Counted from the stretch's first letter, positions 54,436 to 63,608 are shown. The stretch: 64,000 bases of DNA from Pseudidiomarina sediminum DSM 21906 (GCF_000423165.1 NZ_AUHL01000006.1:124001-188000), one strand, 5' to 3'. Made by a program: numbers and translations. Notes: generated by a model not told the origin, from the sequence alone.

Positions 54436-55533
54436 ATGCGAAAGGGTCGAGTCTTTGGAATCATATTAAGCTTTACGTTGGTACTGCTGTTGTCGTATCT
54501 GGTGCTCTGGCCGGTCGCCATTGAACCTCGCGCCTGGCAGGCGCCACGCGACCACGGTTATGTTGGGGTCTATACGCCAAATCAGCGGTTGCAAGCAATT
54601 CAAGTGCTGCCATTACCGGTGTCAGAAGGTCCGGAAGCTCTTGCTGTAGACCCACAAGGCCGTGTCGTTACCGGCTTACTGAACGGTGATATTGTGCGGC
54701 GCGAACATGACGGCGATTTTACGGTGCTGGCCACCACTGGCGGGCGCCCGTTAGGCCTAGCCTATGATGCCCAAGGCGGGCTGTGGATCGCCGATGCCTA
54801 CCAAGGTTTAGTCTATTTTGACAGCAACCAAGGGGTACAGGTCAAAGTGACTGAAGTCGATGGGCGTGCGGTCCGTTATGCCAATGACGTCGCCATCGCA
54901 GCCGATGGCACTATTTATTTTAGCGACTCTTCCAGTCGTTTTCCTGCCGACCGCTATGGCACTTATGGTGCAAGCCTGCTCGATATTATGGAGCATGCAG
55001 GTAATGGTCGCGTCTTGGCTTATGAGCCGGCGAGCGGTCATACCTATACAGTTGTCAGTGGTATTCATTTTGCAAACGGCGTTGCATTAAGCTCAGATCA
55101 ACAGTGGTTACTGGTGAATGAAACGGCCAGTTATCGGGTCTTGCGTGTTGGTATTGGTAGCAACAACAGCGGCCAGTTCGAGCCGCTTCTCGAAAATCTG
55201 CCCGGTTTCCCAGATAACCTCACCACCGGTCGTGATGGGAAGTTTTGGCTCGGTTTAGTGAGTCCAAGAAGTGCACTACTTGACCAGTTTGCCGATGCCC
55301 CGTTTATGCGAAAAGTGGTGCAGCGTTTACCGGCGGTGATGCGTCCTAAAGCGCAGCGCTATAGTCACCTGCTTGCCATCGACATTGATGGCAATGTGCT
55401 GCATAGTCTGCAAGATCCCGAAGGTCGCTTCGGCTACGTGACCGGAGCCGTCGAAGTCGATCAGCAGTTGTTTCTGAGTAGCCTGCACGAGGCAGCGATT
55501 GGACAGCTGGAATTTCCTCAAGCACAGCACTAA
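54436..55533 (+). CDS. SMP-30/strictosidine-synthase-like beta-propeller protein
   Basis: A 365-residue protein with an N-terminal anchor (RVFGIILSFTLVLLLSYLVL). The rest is a six-bladed propeller of the APMAP/strictosidine synthase type: SEGPEALAVDPQGRVVTGLL, YDAQGGLWIADAYQGLVYFD, NDVAIAADGTIYFSDSSSRF, FANGVALSSDQQWLLVNETA, FPDNLTTGRDGKFWLGLVSP and AIDIDGNVLHSLQDPEGRFG. The motif residues bind Ca in relatives; hydrolysis of lactones or esters is common. It probably works in the periplasm with the neighbouring lipase-like hydrolase. A DSD1 enzyme gene follows 51 bases downstream. Confidence 0.88.
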   Translation: MRKGRVFGIILSFTLVLLLSYLVLWPVAIEPRAWQAPRDHGYVGVYTPNQRLQAIQVLPLPVSEGPEALAVDPQGRVVTGLLNGDIVRREHDGDFTVLATTGGRPLGLAYDAQGGLWIADAYQGLVYFDSNQGVQVKVTEVDGRAVRYANDVAIAADGTIYFSDSSSRFPADRYGTYGASLLDIMEHAGNGRVLAYEPASGHTYTVVSGIHFANGVALSSDQQWLLVNETASYRVLRVGIGSNNSGQFEPLLENLPGFPDNLTTGRDGKFWLGLVSPRSALLDQFADAPFMRKVVQRLPAVMRPKAQRYSHLLAIDIDGNVLHSLQDPEGRFGYVTGAVEVDQQLFLSSLHEAAIGQLEFPQAQH

Positions 55534-55584
55534 GGGTCGTTAGCGCTGTGTGGTGTGTTCAAAACTTCTTAAAACGGTGATTGT

Positions 55585-56709
55585 ATGCCTGCGCTAAATG
55601 CTTTAACGACGCCTTATTTATTACTGGACCCAAACAAGATGTTGCACAATAGCGAGCGCTTACAGCGTCATCTTGATGGTTTGGGGGTTATGCTGCGACC
55701 GCATGTTAAAACGGCGAAGTCGGTGGATGTGATGCGGTATTGCTTTGCCGATGCAAAAGGGCCTATTACTGTTTCAACATTAAAAGAAGCTGACTATTTT
55801 GCCGAACATGGGTACACCGATATCACTTATGCCGTGGGTATCGACCCGGATAAACTACCACGCGTGGCGCGTTTAAACCGTTCAGGGATAACCGTACGAG
55901 TATTATTGGATAGTTTGGTACAGGCACAAGCAGTGATTGATTTCGTCGCGCGCGATGGTGTTGCGATTCCGGTGTTGCTTGAAATTGATTGTGACGGCGA
56001 ACGGGCGGGTTTGCGGCCCGATGACCCACAACTGCTTGAAATTGCGTGTTTGTTGGATGACAAACAACTCTTTGCTGGTATTTTATTGCATGCTGGAGGC
56101 TCTTATCACTGTCCAGATCGTGCTGCCAAAGAAGCCGCTGCTGAGCATGAACGTGCCACGGCGGTTGCGGTGAAAGAGCGTTTGGCATTGGCTGGTGTGC
56201 TTTGCCCCATCGTTAGTGTAGGGTCTACCCCGACAGCACATTTTGCCCGTGATTTAACCGGCATCACCGAAGTACGGGCAGGGGTTTACTTGTTTCAAGA
56301 CTTGGTGATGGCAGGTTTGCACGTGTGCGAACTTGAGGATATTGCGCTCAGCGTTGTCGCAACCGTTATCGGTGTGCGTCCTGAGCAAGGTTGGATCATC
56401 ACTGATGCTGGTTGGATGGCGTTATCCCGTGACCGTGGTACCGCTGAGCAAGAGCTAGATCAAGGTTATGGGGTGGTGTGTGATATGGCGGGAACGCCCT
56501 ATCCTGATTTGATTGTCAGCCGTACCAGTCAAGAGCACGGCACTTTGGCGCTGCGGAAAGGCAGCAGTGCGCAGTTACCGCCGTTGACGATCGGCAGTAA
56601 GGTACGCATTTTGCCGAATCACGCGTGCGCGACGGCGAGCCAGTTTTCAGGGTACCTGGTCCCGCTTGAGCAGGACCTGGTCTTCTGGCCACGGGTTAAT
56701 GGCTGGTAG
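55585..56709 (+). CDS. DSD1-family PLP enzyme (D-threonine aldolase / D-serine dehydratase-like)
   Basis: A 374-residue fold-type III PLP enzyme. Lys42 in MLRPHVKTAKS is the Schiff-base lysine and the N-terminal barrel contains LEIDCDGERAGLRPDD. The C-terminal domain has the zinc-type PNHAC (His346, Cys348) that defines D-serine dehydratase and low-specificity D-threonine aldolase in this family. It could cleave beta-hydroxy-D-amino acids to glycine and an aldehyde, or dehydrate D-serine. It is the third gene of a hydrolase-propeller-DSD1 run. Its stop overlaps the convergent NTF2-like gene by 14 bases. Confidence 0.92.
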   Translation: MPALNALTTPYLLLDPNKMLHNSERLQRHLDGLGVMLRPHVKTAKSVDVMRYCFADAKGPITVSTLKEADYFAEHGYTDITYAVGIDPDKLPRVARLNRSGITVRVLLDSLVQAQAVIDFVARDGVAIPVLLEIDCDGERAGLRPDDPQLLEIACLLDDKQLFAGILLHAGGSYHCPDRAAKEAAAEHERATAVAVKERLALAGVLCPIVSVGSTPTAHFARDLTGITEVRAGVYLFQDLVMAGLHVCELEDIALSVVATVIGVRPEQGWIITDAGWMALSRDRGTAEQELDQGYGVVCDMAGTPYPDLIVSRTSQEHGTLALRKGSSAQLPPLTIGSKVRILPNHACATASQFSGYLVPLEQDLVFWPRVNGW

Positions 56710-57169
56710 CAGCCTCGCGCGTGGCGTTCCAGTTGATGGCTTGCCAACGCGCGTCGCGGTACACCATGACGCCGCTATTTAAGTAAGTATCGCGATGCTT
56801 GGTGGCGACGTTGGTCGAGACTAAGGTGAAGTTCAATAGCACGATATCACCGATAGCTTTGAGCTCGATATTTTCCGCGCTGTACCAGGCTTGAACATCG
56901 GCATCATCAATACGCGTCGCGTTGGCAGTGCCTTGCAGCAGCGTCGCTTTATCAAAGCGCGTGCCGCTAGAGCTGGTGTAAGTCAGTTCGTCAGCCCAAA
57001 ATGTTTCGTGCACCTTAGGATCATTCACCGACGCGCCATAGAGAAAAGCGCTTAAGGTTGTCTCGATGGCGGTCGCGTCGTTAGCGCTTGGCTGGGTGAC
57101 AGTTTGTGCTGCGGTAGTGCTAGCAAACACGCTTCCGACAAATAAAAAAGTGAGCAAAAATAAGCGCAT
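56696..57169 (-). CDS. Exported NTF2-like (SnoaL/DUF4440-type) protein
   Basis: A 157-residue protein with a signal peptide (FLLTFLFVGSVFASTTAAQT). The remainder matches the NTF2-like fold of nuclear-transport-factor and SnoaL-like domains: TAIETTLSAFLYGASVNDPK, VHETFWADELTYTSSSGTRF, IGDIVLLNFTLVSTNVATKH and YLNSGVMVYRDARWQAINWN. It is likely a secreted ligand-binding or catalytic domain in the periplasm. It is the last gene of the run that starts with the thermostable hemolysin family gene. AGGACGCTTTC precedes the start. Confidence 0.85.
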   Translation of the reverse strand: MRLFLLTFLFVGSVFASTTAAQTVTQPSANDATAIETTLSAFLYGASVNDPKVHETFWADELTYTSSSGTRFDKATLLQGTANATRIDDADVQAWYSAENIELKAIGDIVLLNFTLVSTNVATKHRDTYLNSGVMVYRDARWQAINWNATREAATSH

Positions 57170-57210
57170 GAAAGCGTCCTTTAACGATGAGTCATGCGCT
57201 ATAACCTATC

Positions 57211-57873
57211 TTAACTGCGACGTTTTTTCAGCTTTTTATTGACCTTTGTTAGCAGTTGTTCAATTTCCTTTTTGCGCTCTTGATCAGCGAGTTCACGCTG
57301 TGGTCGCGCTGGTGCTTGTAAGGCTAGCTGGAGGTGTTCTGCAGCTTCACGATAGTCGCCTTCTTCATAGAGAAACTCACCGTAGAAGTAGTTTGGATCA
57401 ATACCGTTTGGATTCAACTGCAACGCGGCTTGTAAGTGCTCTTTGGCCAAATCATCGTCGCCAAAACCGAAGGGCCAGCCCGGAACTTTATAGTACAAGG
57501 TACCTAAACTGGTGTGCGCTGATCCTGCAAGTGCAGACGGGTCAAGGGTGAGGGCTTGTTCCAGTGCCGCTTTTGATTGCTTGGCTAAGCCGAGCGCGCC
57601 TAAGCCGCCGACTACCCCAGCCTCAGTGCTGAGAATGATCCCGTGCCAAATATGTGCTTCGGCTTTATCGGCATAGTTTTGCGCGAAGCTTGCAGCACGT
57701 TGCTCTAACGCCTTAAAGGCTTGCTCTTGAGCGTCGTCTTGCAGCTGATAATTGGCGACAGCCCAGTCGTGCTGCAAGGCCAGTAGCTCGGTGGCGAAAG
57801 TGTCTTCCGCATGAGCAGGTAGAGTGGTGGTTAAGAGTACCGTTGTGAGACACGTAGTAATGAAGTGTTTCAT
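57211..57873 (-). CDS. Exported TPR protein
   Basis: A 220-residue protein with a signal peptide (CLTTVLLTTTLPAHAEDT). Residues about 35-200 hold helical repeats typical of tetratricopeptide modules: KALEQRAASFAQNYADKAEA, ALEQALTLDPSALAGSAHTS, KEHLQAALQLNPNGIDPNYF, EFLYEEGDYREAAEHLQLAL. It ends in a basic tail (KKLKKRRS). It would be a periplasmic scaffold or partner. Its ATG overlaps the stop of the dehydrogenase gene upstream (ATGA), so it is translationally coupled to that gene and belongs to the same operon. Confidence 0.88.
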   Translation of the reverse strand: MKHFITTCLTTVLLTTTLPAHAEDTFATELLALQHDWAVANYQLQDDAQEQAFKALEQRAASFAQNYADKAEAHIWHGIILSTEAGVVGGLGALGLAKQSKAALEQALTLDPSALAGSAHTSLGTLYYKVPGWPFGFGDDDLAKEHLQAALQLNPNGIDPNYFYGEFLYEEGDYREAAEHLQLALQAPARPQRELADQERKKEIEQLLTKVNKKLKKRRS

Positions 57874-58676
57874 GATTTTTGCTCCTGTAGTAATTGACGG
57901 AGTTGACGTAGAGGTTTGCGCAAGTTGGCATCAATAAGTTGCGGTACCAGCGCATTGAGTTTCACGAACAGACGTTCAGGCCAGCCAATGGTTTGCCGGC
58001 GTTGTCCCTGCTCTATTTGGCGCAAAAGTAAGCTCGCAACACGTGCGGCGTTATCTTCATGGGTGCCGGAGTTTTGGTTGAAACGGTGCATGACACCGTC
58101 GTTCATGGCGGTCTTAATAGCTCTTGGTGCGGCATACATAATGGTGCACGCCGATGGCTCTACTTCGCGTTGCAAGGCTTCACAAAAGCGTGCCAAAGCA
58201 GCTTTACTTGCGCAGTAGCTGGCTTGGGTAGGAAAGCCAAGCGCACCAAAAACAGAGCCGACATGTAATAGCCACGCCCGGTGCTGACGCTGTAACAGGG
58301 GCAGCAATGCATGGGTGAGCTGCATCGGCACCAAGGTGTTTAACCGCATCACTTCGGCGTGTTTCGTCCAAGGTGTGTCGGTATAAAGCTCGGTAACTGA
58401 GCTACCGGCCGCATGAATCCAGCCGGTGATGCGAGGTCTTGAGGCTTGCACCAGCTCGATCAACCCGGCCAGCTCCTCAGCTTGTGTTAAGTCGCATAGG
58501 AAATCGCGTTGACCCAAGGTGACAGCTTGTTCACGTAAGGCCTCCTCACGGCGGCCGACGAGCGTCACAAGGGCCCCTTTTTCGGTTAATTGGCGTGCGA
58601 GTTCTTGACCGAGCCCACCTTGTGCTCCGGTTAACAAGACGTGCTGTTGCGACCAGTCAGTGATCAATTTCGACAT
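57870..58676 (-). CDS. Short-chain dehydrogenase/reductase
   Basis: A 268-residue classical SDR: cofactor-binding VLLTGAQGGLGQELARQLTE (TGxxxGxG), GWIHAAGSS, catalytic Ser in LLHVGSVFGALG, and YCASKAALARFCEALQREV with the Tyr and Lys. The substrate is unknown; the extended C-terminal helices (LFVKLNALVPQLIDANLRKP) are typical of fatty-acyl or retinol-type reductases. It overlaps the downstream TPR gene by ATGA and follows the diiron-oxidase gene by 15 bases, so is part of the lipid-related operon. Confidence 0.92.
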   Translation of the reverse strand: MSKLITDWSQQHVLLTGAQGGLGQELARQLTEKGALVTLVGRREEALREQAVTLGQRDFLCDLTQAEELAGLIELVQASRPRITGWIHAAGSSVTELYTDTPWTKHAEVMRLNTLVPMQLTHALLPLLQRQHRAWLLHVGSVFGALGFPTQASYCASKAALARFCEALQREVEPSACTIMYAAPRAIKTAMNDGVMHRFNQNSGTHEDNAARVASLLLRQIEQGQRRQTIGWPERLFVKLNALVPQLIDANLRKPLRQLRQLLQEQKS

Positions 58677-58691
58677 GGCGGAAGTTCCTCG

Positions 58692-59339
58692 TTAGTCCGG
58701 TAGCGCACGGAACATATCACCATAAAGGCGGTAAACACCTTTGGCGGTGTGGATAATTGCTTGCTGTGCTGCTTTATCGTCCAACTTATTCATCAAATCA
58801 GCGAAAAAGGACACATGATCTTGGTCAAGATCGCCGTGTGAAAGCAGATAGGAGAAGGCACTGGCGGGTAATCCGAGCTTTGCTTTGATTGCGCCTGCCG
58901 CTTGGGTCGCTAATTTCACGCTGGTGCCTTCTAACACATGCGCCATACCAAAAAAGCTTGCCGGGTGACGGCGTTGAATTTGGTCGTAGACATAGCTCAC
59001 CATTAACTCGGTGGAGAAATGCGGTGCACTGGCGACAACCTGTTCGACATCGCCACCACAGGCGCGAATATCATTGAGGATCCATTCGTGATGGCCATAT
59101 TCTTCATCGATGTATTCTACGACGGCTTTGCGCAGCCACTCTTGTTCAGGGCCCATGCGCGCGCCTGCGGCCATGAGCAGAGGGACTGTGTGTTGCACGT
59201 GGTAGTAAGCTTGTGTCAGAAAGCCTAGATAACGGCTTAATGAAATGTTTCCAGCAAAGGTGTCGGTGATTGCTGGGGCGTGTAATAAATAGGCCTGCTC
59301 AGTTTGAGTGGCGTTACATAACTCTTGAAAGAATGCCAT
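58692..59339 (-). CDS. Heme-oxygenase-like diiron oxidase (iron-containing redox enzyme)
   Basis: A 215-residue all-helical protein of the TenA/heme-oxygenase-like fold in the iron-containing redox enzyme family. Candidate ligands of a diiron centre are visible: YYHVQHTVPLL (His47/His50), VEYIDEEYGHHEWIL (Glu79, Glu80, His83), VLEGTSV (Glu137) and LLSHGDLDQDHVSFF (His168, Asp172, Asp174, His175). Relatives such as UndA decarboxylate or desaturate fatty acids, others make nitro or hydroxyl groups. It overlaps the upstream acyl-ligase gene by 26 bases, so its substrate is probably an acyl chain activated there. GGAGATACAC precedes the start. Confidence 0.88.
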   Translation of the reverse strand: MAFFQELCNATQTEQAYLLHAPAITDTFAGNISLSRYLGFLTQAYYHVQHTVPLLMAAGARMGPEQEWLRKAVVEYIDEEYGHHEWILNDIRACGGDVEQVVASAPHFSTELMVSYVYDQIQRRHPASFFGMAHVLEGTSVKLATQAAGAIKAKLGLPASAFSYLLSHGDLDQDHVSFFADLMNKLDDKAAQQAIIHTAKGVYRLYGDMFRALPD

Positions 59340-60741
59340 GTGTATCTCCGTAAAACTGCGAAATGGCCTGGGCGTAAGTTTTTAATATCGCTTTACGACG
59401 AAAGCGGTTGTTATAAGTAAGTAATTGGTTTTCTTGGCTAAAAGGTTCTTTTGTTGGCAGCCAACCGGCCAGTTGAGCATAGTCAGGAAGGTGTTGGTTA
59501 AGTGCCTGAATGGCGGCCTCTATCAGCGCTGATGTCGCTTCCGTCGAGGGCGTAATAAGCGCGATGGGTTGCGCTTGAGCATCACCGACCACCATGAACT
59601 GTGACCAACAGTGAAAGGCTTGGGCGAGGGTCTCGATCCACTCTGGCGAAATATTGCGACCGTAACTGGTAATAATGAGGTTGGACGCACGGCCAGTAAC
59701 ACTTAAATAGCCGTCTGCGTCGATGGTTCCGAGATCGCCAGTGGCGTGCCAAATCGCATCACTGGTAGGTGTTGGGTGATTCAAATACCCCATCATGTAG
59801 GGACCAGCAGTGTAAATTTGACCGTTGACGACACGAACCTGCTGATGCGGCAGTGGGCGTCCTACGCTGCCTTGTTTGTGCGCTGTGGGTGTATTTAACG
59901 CTACCACCGAACCACACTCCGACAAACCATACCCTTCATAGAGCGGCAGCTTAAGTTGTGCAGCGCGCTCAAGAATATGCGGGGCAACCGTTGCACCACC
60001 AACGGCGATGAAACGAAATTGCTCGGCGTTAAGGGCGCCTTGTTCGCACCCTTGTAACAGTAGTTCCGCCAGAGCTGGAATCGCAATGACGCTGTGAGCC
60101 TTGAAGCTGCGTAGCTCAGCAAAAAAGAGCGTGGCATCCATTTGATTGCTGCGTTGGTAACCTAAACTTGTGAGCGAAGGCAGGTGGATGGAGGCCCCCA
60201 GATAGAGCGCTAACCAAGCCCCAGCAATATTTTCCAACAGCACGGCTAACGGCAAGCAGCAAAGGTGCCGTTGCGAAAGCTTATCAGGTAGTTGTTGGGC
60301 GATAGCGCGCACCGTCTCCAGAAGGTGTTCAGCGGACAAACAAACACCCTTTGGTTCCCCAGTACTACCGGAAGTGTAGGTGATTTTTGCGGCCGCATGT
60401 GGAGTGGCGGTCGCCCGAATACGTTCAATCGCGCCATTGTCGGTGATGATGGTATCAATTTCGGCATCCGCAAAGACCGCCTGCCGTTGTGCGTTGGTAA
60501 AAAAAGCGGGAATAGGGACCACCGTCAGCCCTAGCTTGAGTGCCGCCAGATCACAGATCAGCCAGTCGAGGCTATTGTCAGCAAGCAAGGCCAGCCGTTG
60601 ACTGCCGCGGCGTTGAAGTTCATTTGCCATAGCGTCTATGGCAAGCAATAAGTCTTGGTAACTGATGCTACGGTGATCGTCGCTGAGGCGTGCATCGGTC
60701 GCGGCAAAGCTTTCAAGCTGGCGAAAAAAATGTGTGATCAT
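59314..60741 (-). CDS. Acyl-activating AMP-dependent ligase
   Basis: A 475-residue adenylate-forming enzyme. Visible are the phosphate loop ITYTSGSTGEPKGVCLSAEH, the GYGLSECGSVVALN segment, TGDLGTIDADGYLSVTGR (the aspartate and hinge region), NLIITSYGRNISPEWIETLA and a C-terminal NNRFRRKAI with a candidate catalytic Lys. It probably activates a fatty acid to acyl-AMP and then acyl-CoA or an acyl thioester. It is shorter than full-length long-chain acyl-CoA ligases. ATG at 60741 follows GGAGGGGCAAC; longer in-frame starts overlap the hemolysin-family gene. It overlaps the downstream oxidase gene by 26 bases. Confidence 0.92.
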   Translation of the reverse strand: MITHFFRQLESFAATDARLSDDHRSISYQDLLLAIDAMANELQRRGSQRLALLADNSLDWLICDLAALKLGLTVVPIPAFFTNAQRQAVFADAEIDTIITDNGAIERIRATATPHAAAKITYTSGSTGEPKGVCLSAEHLLETVRAIAQQLPDKLSQRHLCCLPLAVLLENIAGAWLALYLGASIHLPSLTSLGYQRSNQMDATLFFAELRSFKAHSVIAIPALAELLLQGCEQGALNAEQFRFIAVGGATVAPHILERAAQLKLPLYEGYGLSECGSVVALNTPTAHKQGSVGRPLPHQQVRVVNGQIYTAGPYMMGYLNHPTPTSDAIWHATGDLGTIDADGYLSVTGRASNLIITSYGRNISPEWIETLAQAFHCWSQFMVVGDAQAQPIALITPSTEATSALIEAAIQALNQHLPDYAQLAGWLPTKEPFSQENQLLTYNNRFRRKAILKTYAQAISQFYGDTHGILSRVM

Positions 60742-60755
60742 GTTGCCCCTCCAGT

Positions 60756-61406
60756 TCATTGAATTCGACTGCAGCGTTGTTGCATCGACAGTTGTAAGGA
60801 GTGCCCATCGGCGGTACGGCCAGCCAAGACAAGAGGATGCCGTTGATAGTAGCTCCCCCATTGTTGCCGCTCACTCTCAGGCAGAGCGACGGCTGGCGCT
60901 TCAGCGATAACGGCGGTTGGCAATTGAAAACGCTGCAAATGACGGCGCAATTGTGCGGTAGCAGTAAAGAGTAAATAGGGAATCGCCAACAATTCAGCGC
61001 AGTCAACCACGCAGGCGAAGAGCACAGGTAGCCAGCTAAAATCGCGACATGCGAGTGAGCCAACTTCTGCGATTTGACGTCGGTGTATCGAGGTATGGAA
61101 AGCTTCTGACAGCTGCCGTTCTACTGGAGCTGTTAAATAACGCTCCGAGAACAAAGGACGTTCAGCCGCAGGGGTTACCGCGCAGGCCGCAACAATCTCT
61201 CCCGCGTCGGTGATTAAACAGAGTAAATGCTCGGGCAATTGACTTAAGCAAGCCGCAAACGAAAACCAGTATTTTTGGCAAATAAACTGCTCAACGTCAG
61301 TGCGCCGCGGATGCTGACGACCCACGAGCATTGCGTTTGAATGCGTTGCGTCATTCGCTTGTGTATGGAAAAGTGGTGTTGCCATGTGCGTTTCCTCATT
61401 CGACAT
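60756..61406 (-). CDS. Thermostable hemolysin family protein
   Basis: A 216-residue protein of the thermostable-hemolysin (delta-VPH) family. Typical blocks are VEQFICQKYWFSFAACLSQL, PEHLLCLITDAGEIVAACAV, PLFSERYLTAPVERQLSEAF, RRQIAEVGSLACRDFSWLPV and YLLFTATAQLRRHLQRFQLP. The fold in my recollection is close to GNAT acyltransferases, so despite the name it may transfer acyl groups rather than lyse cells. It is the first gene of a six-gene operon with an acyl-ligase, a diiron oxidase and an SDR. ATG at 61406 or the one at 61385 (GAGGAAACGCAC before it) could start the protein. Confidence 0.85.
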   Translation of the reverse strand: MSNEETHMATPLFHTQANDATHSNAMLVGRQHPRRTDVEQFICQKYWFSFAACLSQLPEHLLCLITDAGEIVAACAVTPAAERPLFSERYLTAPVERQLSEAFHTSIHRRQIAEVGSLACRDFSWLPVLFACVVDCAELLAIPYLLFTATAQLRRHLQRFQLPTAVIAEAPAVALPESERQQWGSYYQRHPLVLAGRTADGHSLQLSMQQRCSRIQ

Positions 61407-61448
61407 GGCCTCACCTTAAAAAAGAAAACTTAAGCGATACTTAACATT

Positions 61449-62042
61449 CTAGGTTTCGTCTGCAGTTATCCATTTCGGCTGTTGTGGTGCCTGATAGTGA
61501 CGCAGGAGCTCAAGTAGGTCAGCTGGTTGGTCATGGCTAAGCAGTAAATGCCGATGATCATCGCGGATAAAGCCTTGCGAAATGGCGCCCTCGAGAAAGT
61601 TAAGTAAACTTTCGTAGTAGCCATCAACGTTGAGCACCCCACAACCTTTTTGATGAAAGCCAAGCTGTGCCCAAGTCAGCATTTCAAACAATTCTTCTAA
61701 GGTGCCCATACCACCGGGTAGGGCAATGAAGGCATCGGCTAATTCGGCCATTTTGGCTTTGCGTGAATGCATCGAGTCAACGATGTGTAGCTCGGTTAAG
61801 CCATGGTGAGCTAGCTCTTTGTCTACCAGTGCTTGGGGAATCACACCGATAGCTTGCCCGCCTTGTGCAAGGACGCGGTCAGCTAAAATGCCCATCAGGC
61901 CCACGCTTGAGCCGCCGTAAACCAAGGTAATATTGGCGGCGGCGAGAACGTCAGCTAAGGCGATGGCCGCATCTTTATAGACCGGACTAAAGCCCGGGTT
62001 CGCCCCACAGTACACACAAACACGTTGAAAATTTTGCGCCAT
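61449..62042 (-). CDS. LOG family protein
   Basis: A 197-residue LOG/TIGR00730 protein. VCVYCGANPGFSPVYKDAAI, VYGGSSVGLMGILADRVLAQ and FIALPGGMGTLEELFEMLTW with the PGGxGTxxE phosphate-binding motif are present. Family members hydrolyse nucleoside 5'-monophosphates to a base and ribose 5-phosphate. The ATG at 62042 follows GGAGCGGGTT; longer in-frame starts are not supported. It lies 42 bases upstream of the hemolysin-family gene on the same strand, so may be part of the same transcript. Confidence 0.92.
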   Translation of the reverse strand: MAQNFQRVCVYCGANPGFSPVYKDAAIALADVLAAANITLVYGGSSVGLMGILADRVLAQGGQAIGVIPQALVDKELAHHGLTELHIVDSMHSRKAKMAELADAFIALPGGMGTLEELFEMLTWAQLGFHQKGCGVLNVDGYYESLLNFLEGAISQGFIRDDHRHLLLSHDQPADLLELLRHYQAPQQPKWITADET

Positions 62043-62108
62043 AACCCGCTCCACTGATAAACAAGAGCTTTGATAGTAACGGTCTTTTGCGCATGGATGC
62101 AATGCTGA

Positions 62109-63599
62109 TTAGTTTCGTGTTACGCGCTTGTTTCGGCGCTGCACATGGCGGTTCAGAATACGTTCGCCATCGCGCTTTACCTCAGCTTGCTTACGCCAGC
62201 CCCACAACAGGTCACGGGCCCGTTTGCCTGAGGCGGCTAGGTCGACGAGAGGATGCGGATAGTCCTCACCAAGCCGACAGTCATACAATTGGTATTCCAT
62301 AGCGCTTAGTTGCCATGGCTCGTGAATTAAGGGGGCGGGAAGTTGCTTCAACTCAGGACACCACTGGCGAATGAAATCGCCGTTGGGATCATGCTCTTGA
62401 CTTTGTTTGACCGGGTTGTAAATCCGAATGGTGTTGGTGCCGGTGACGCCTGCCTGCATTTGAAATTGCGGGTAATGAATGCCGGGCTCAAAATCCAGAA
62501 AAAGTCGCGCCAAATGGTGAACGCCCAAGCGCCAATCAATCAGTAAATGATGACACAAGAAGCTAACCAGCATGGCGCGCATCCGAAAGTTAACGTACCC
62601 CGTTTGCGCTAAGCAGCGCATGCAGGCATCAACAAGAGGGACGCCGGTTTGGCCGTGTTGCCACGCCTGTAAGTCATCGGCGACCTGTGGGTCGTCTCGG
62701 TATGGAAAGTTGTGGTAGCCATGGTTGACCGCTTGCCACTCCATTTGGTGTTCACTTTCAAATTTTTGAATGAAATGACAATGCCAGTGTAAGCGGGACA
62801 CAAAAGCCCGCAGAGACATGCGCCAACCGGGCTGTGACCAATGCCGGAGCAGCCGTTGATACACTTCGCGCAAGCTCAGATTGCCCCAGGCAAGATAGGG
62901 TGAGAGCCGCGAGCAAGCTGTACGACTTGCCTCAGGTTTTGAAATCGCAAAGCGATAATCCTTGCCGCGTTCGAGAAAGAAGCTTTTTAAGGTGGCATGC
63001 GCGGCAAATAAACCGCCGTGCTGCATCTTGCTGTCATTTTCTCGAAAGGCCTCGGGAGGCAGCTGTTGCAGCGGTATAATCCAATCGTCTAGCCATGCTC
63101 GGGCGAGGAGCCAGTCGGGTTGCGCGAGCGGTGCGCGCATGATCTGTTGCCAGTCGTGTTGCCAATCGCGGCGGTGACTTAAGGCGCGCTGCACTGCGCC
63201 GGTAGGGCTTTGATGCCAGCTGATCCCTTGTGTTTGGCACCAGCGTTGTACCTGTTGATCACGCTGGAAGGTCTTTAAAATACCCACTTCTTCGTGACTA
63301 TAGATCGCGGCAATGTCGCTGTGCTGTTGAATCGCTTGTAAGCTGCTAAGTACTTCGTCGTGACGCACCAGGAGAGGCAGCTCGACCCGCTGTGACAAGC
63401 CATGCTGGAGCGCCGTGAGGCTCTGCCAGACAAAGCGCCAGTGACGCACATCATAATGTGGGTCGGTGCATAAACTTGGCTCGAAACAATACAGCAGGAG
63501 TACCCGATGGCCCGAGGCAATCGCTTGTTGTAAGGGCAGGTGATCACGCAGTCTCAGGTCGCGTTTAAGCCAGACAATCGCAAGCGGTGTTTCAGTCAT
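62109..63599 (-). CDS. Cryptochrome/photolyase family flavoprotein
   Basis: A 496-residue flavoprotein. The N-terminal alpha/beta domain ([20 protein letters not shown]) binds an antenna chromophore; the C-terminal FAD-binding region includes [40 protein letters not shown] and [20 protein letters not shown] with [20 protein letters not shown]. This is a photolyase-like protein repairing UV lesions or a blue-light sensor; which it is cannot be told by eye. It differs from the DASH type downstream. It follows the DASH gene by only 9 bases on the same strand. AGGTGTGATGG precedes the start. Confidence 0.9.
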   Translation of the reverse strand: MTETPLAIVWLKRDLRLRDHLPLQQAIASGHRVLLLYCFEPSLCTDPHYDVRHWRFVWQSLTALQHGLSQRVELPLLVRHDEVLSSLQAIQQHSDIAAIYSHEEVGILKTFQRDQQVQRWCQTQGISWHQSPTGAVQRALSHRRDWQHDWQQIMRAPLAQPDWLLARAWLDDWIIPLQQLPPEAFRENDSKMQHGGLFAAHATLKSFFLERGKDYRFAISKPEASRTACSRLSPYLAWGNLSLREVYQRLLRHWSQPGWRMSLRAFVSRLHWHCHFIQKFESEHQMEWQAVNHGYHNFPYRDDPQVADDLQAWQHGQTGVPLVDACMRCLAQTGYVNFRMRAMLVSFLCHHLLIDWRLGVHHLARLFLDFEPGIHYPQFQMQAGVTGTNTIRIYNPVKQSQEHDPNGDFIRQWCPELKQLPAPLIHEPWQLSAMEYQLYDCRLGEDYPHPLVDLAASGKRARDLLWGWRKQAEVKRDGERILNRHVQRRNKRVTRN

Positions 63600-63608
63600 C
63601 CATCACAC

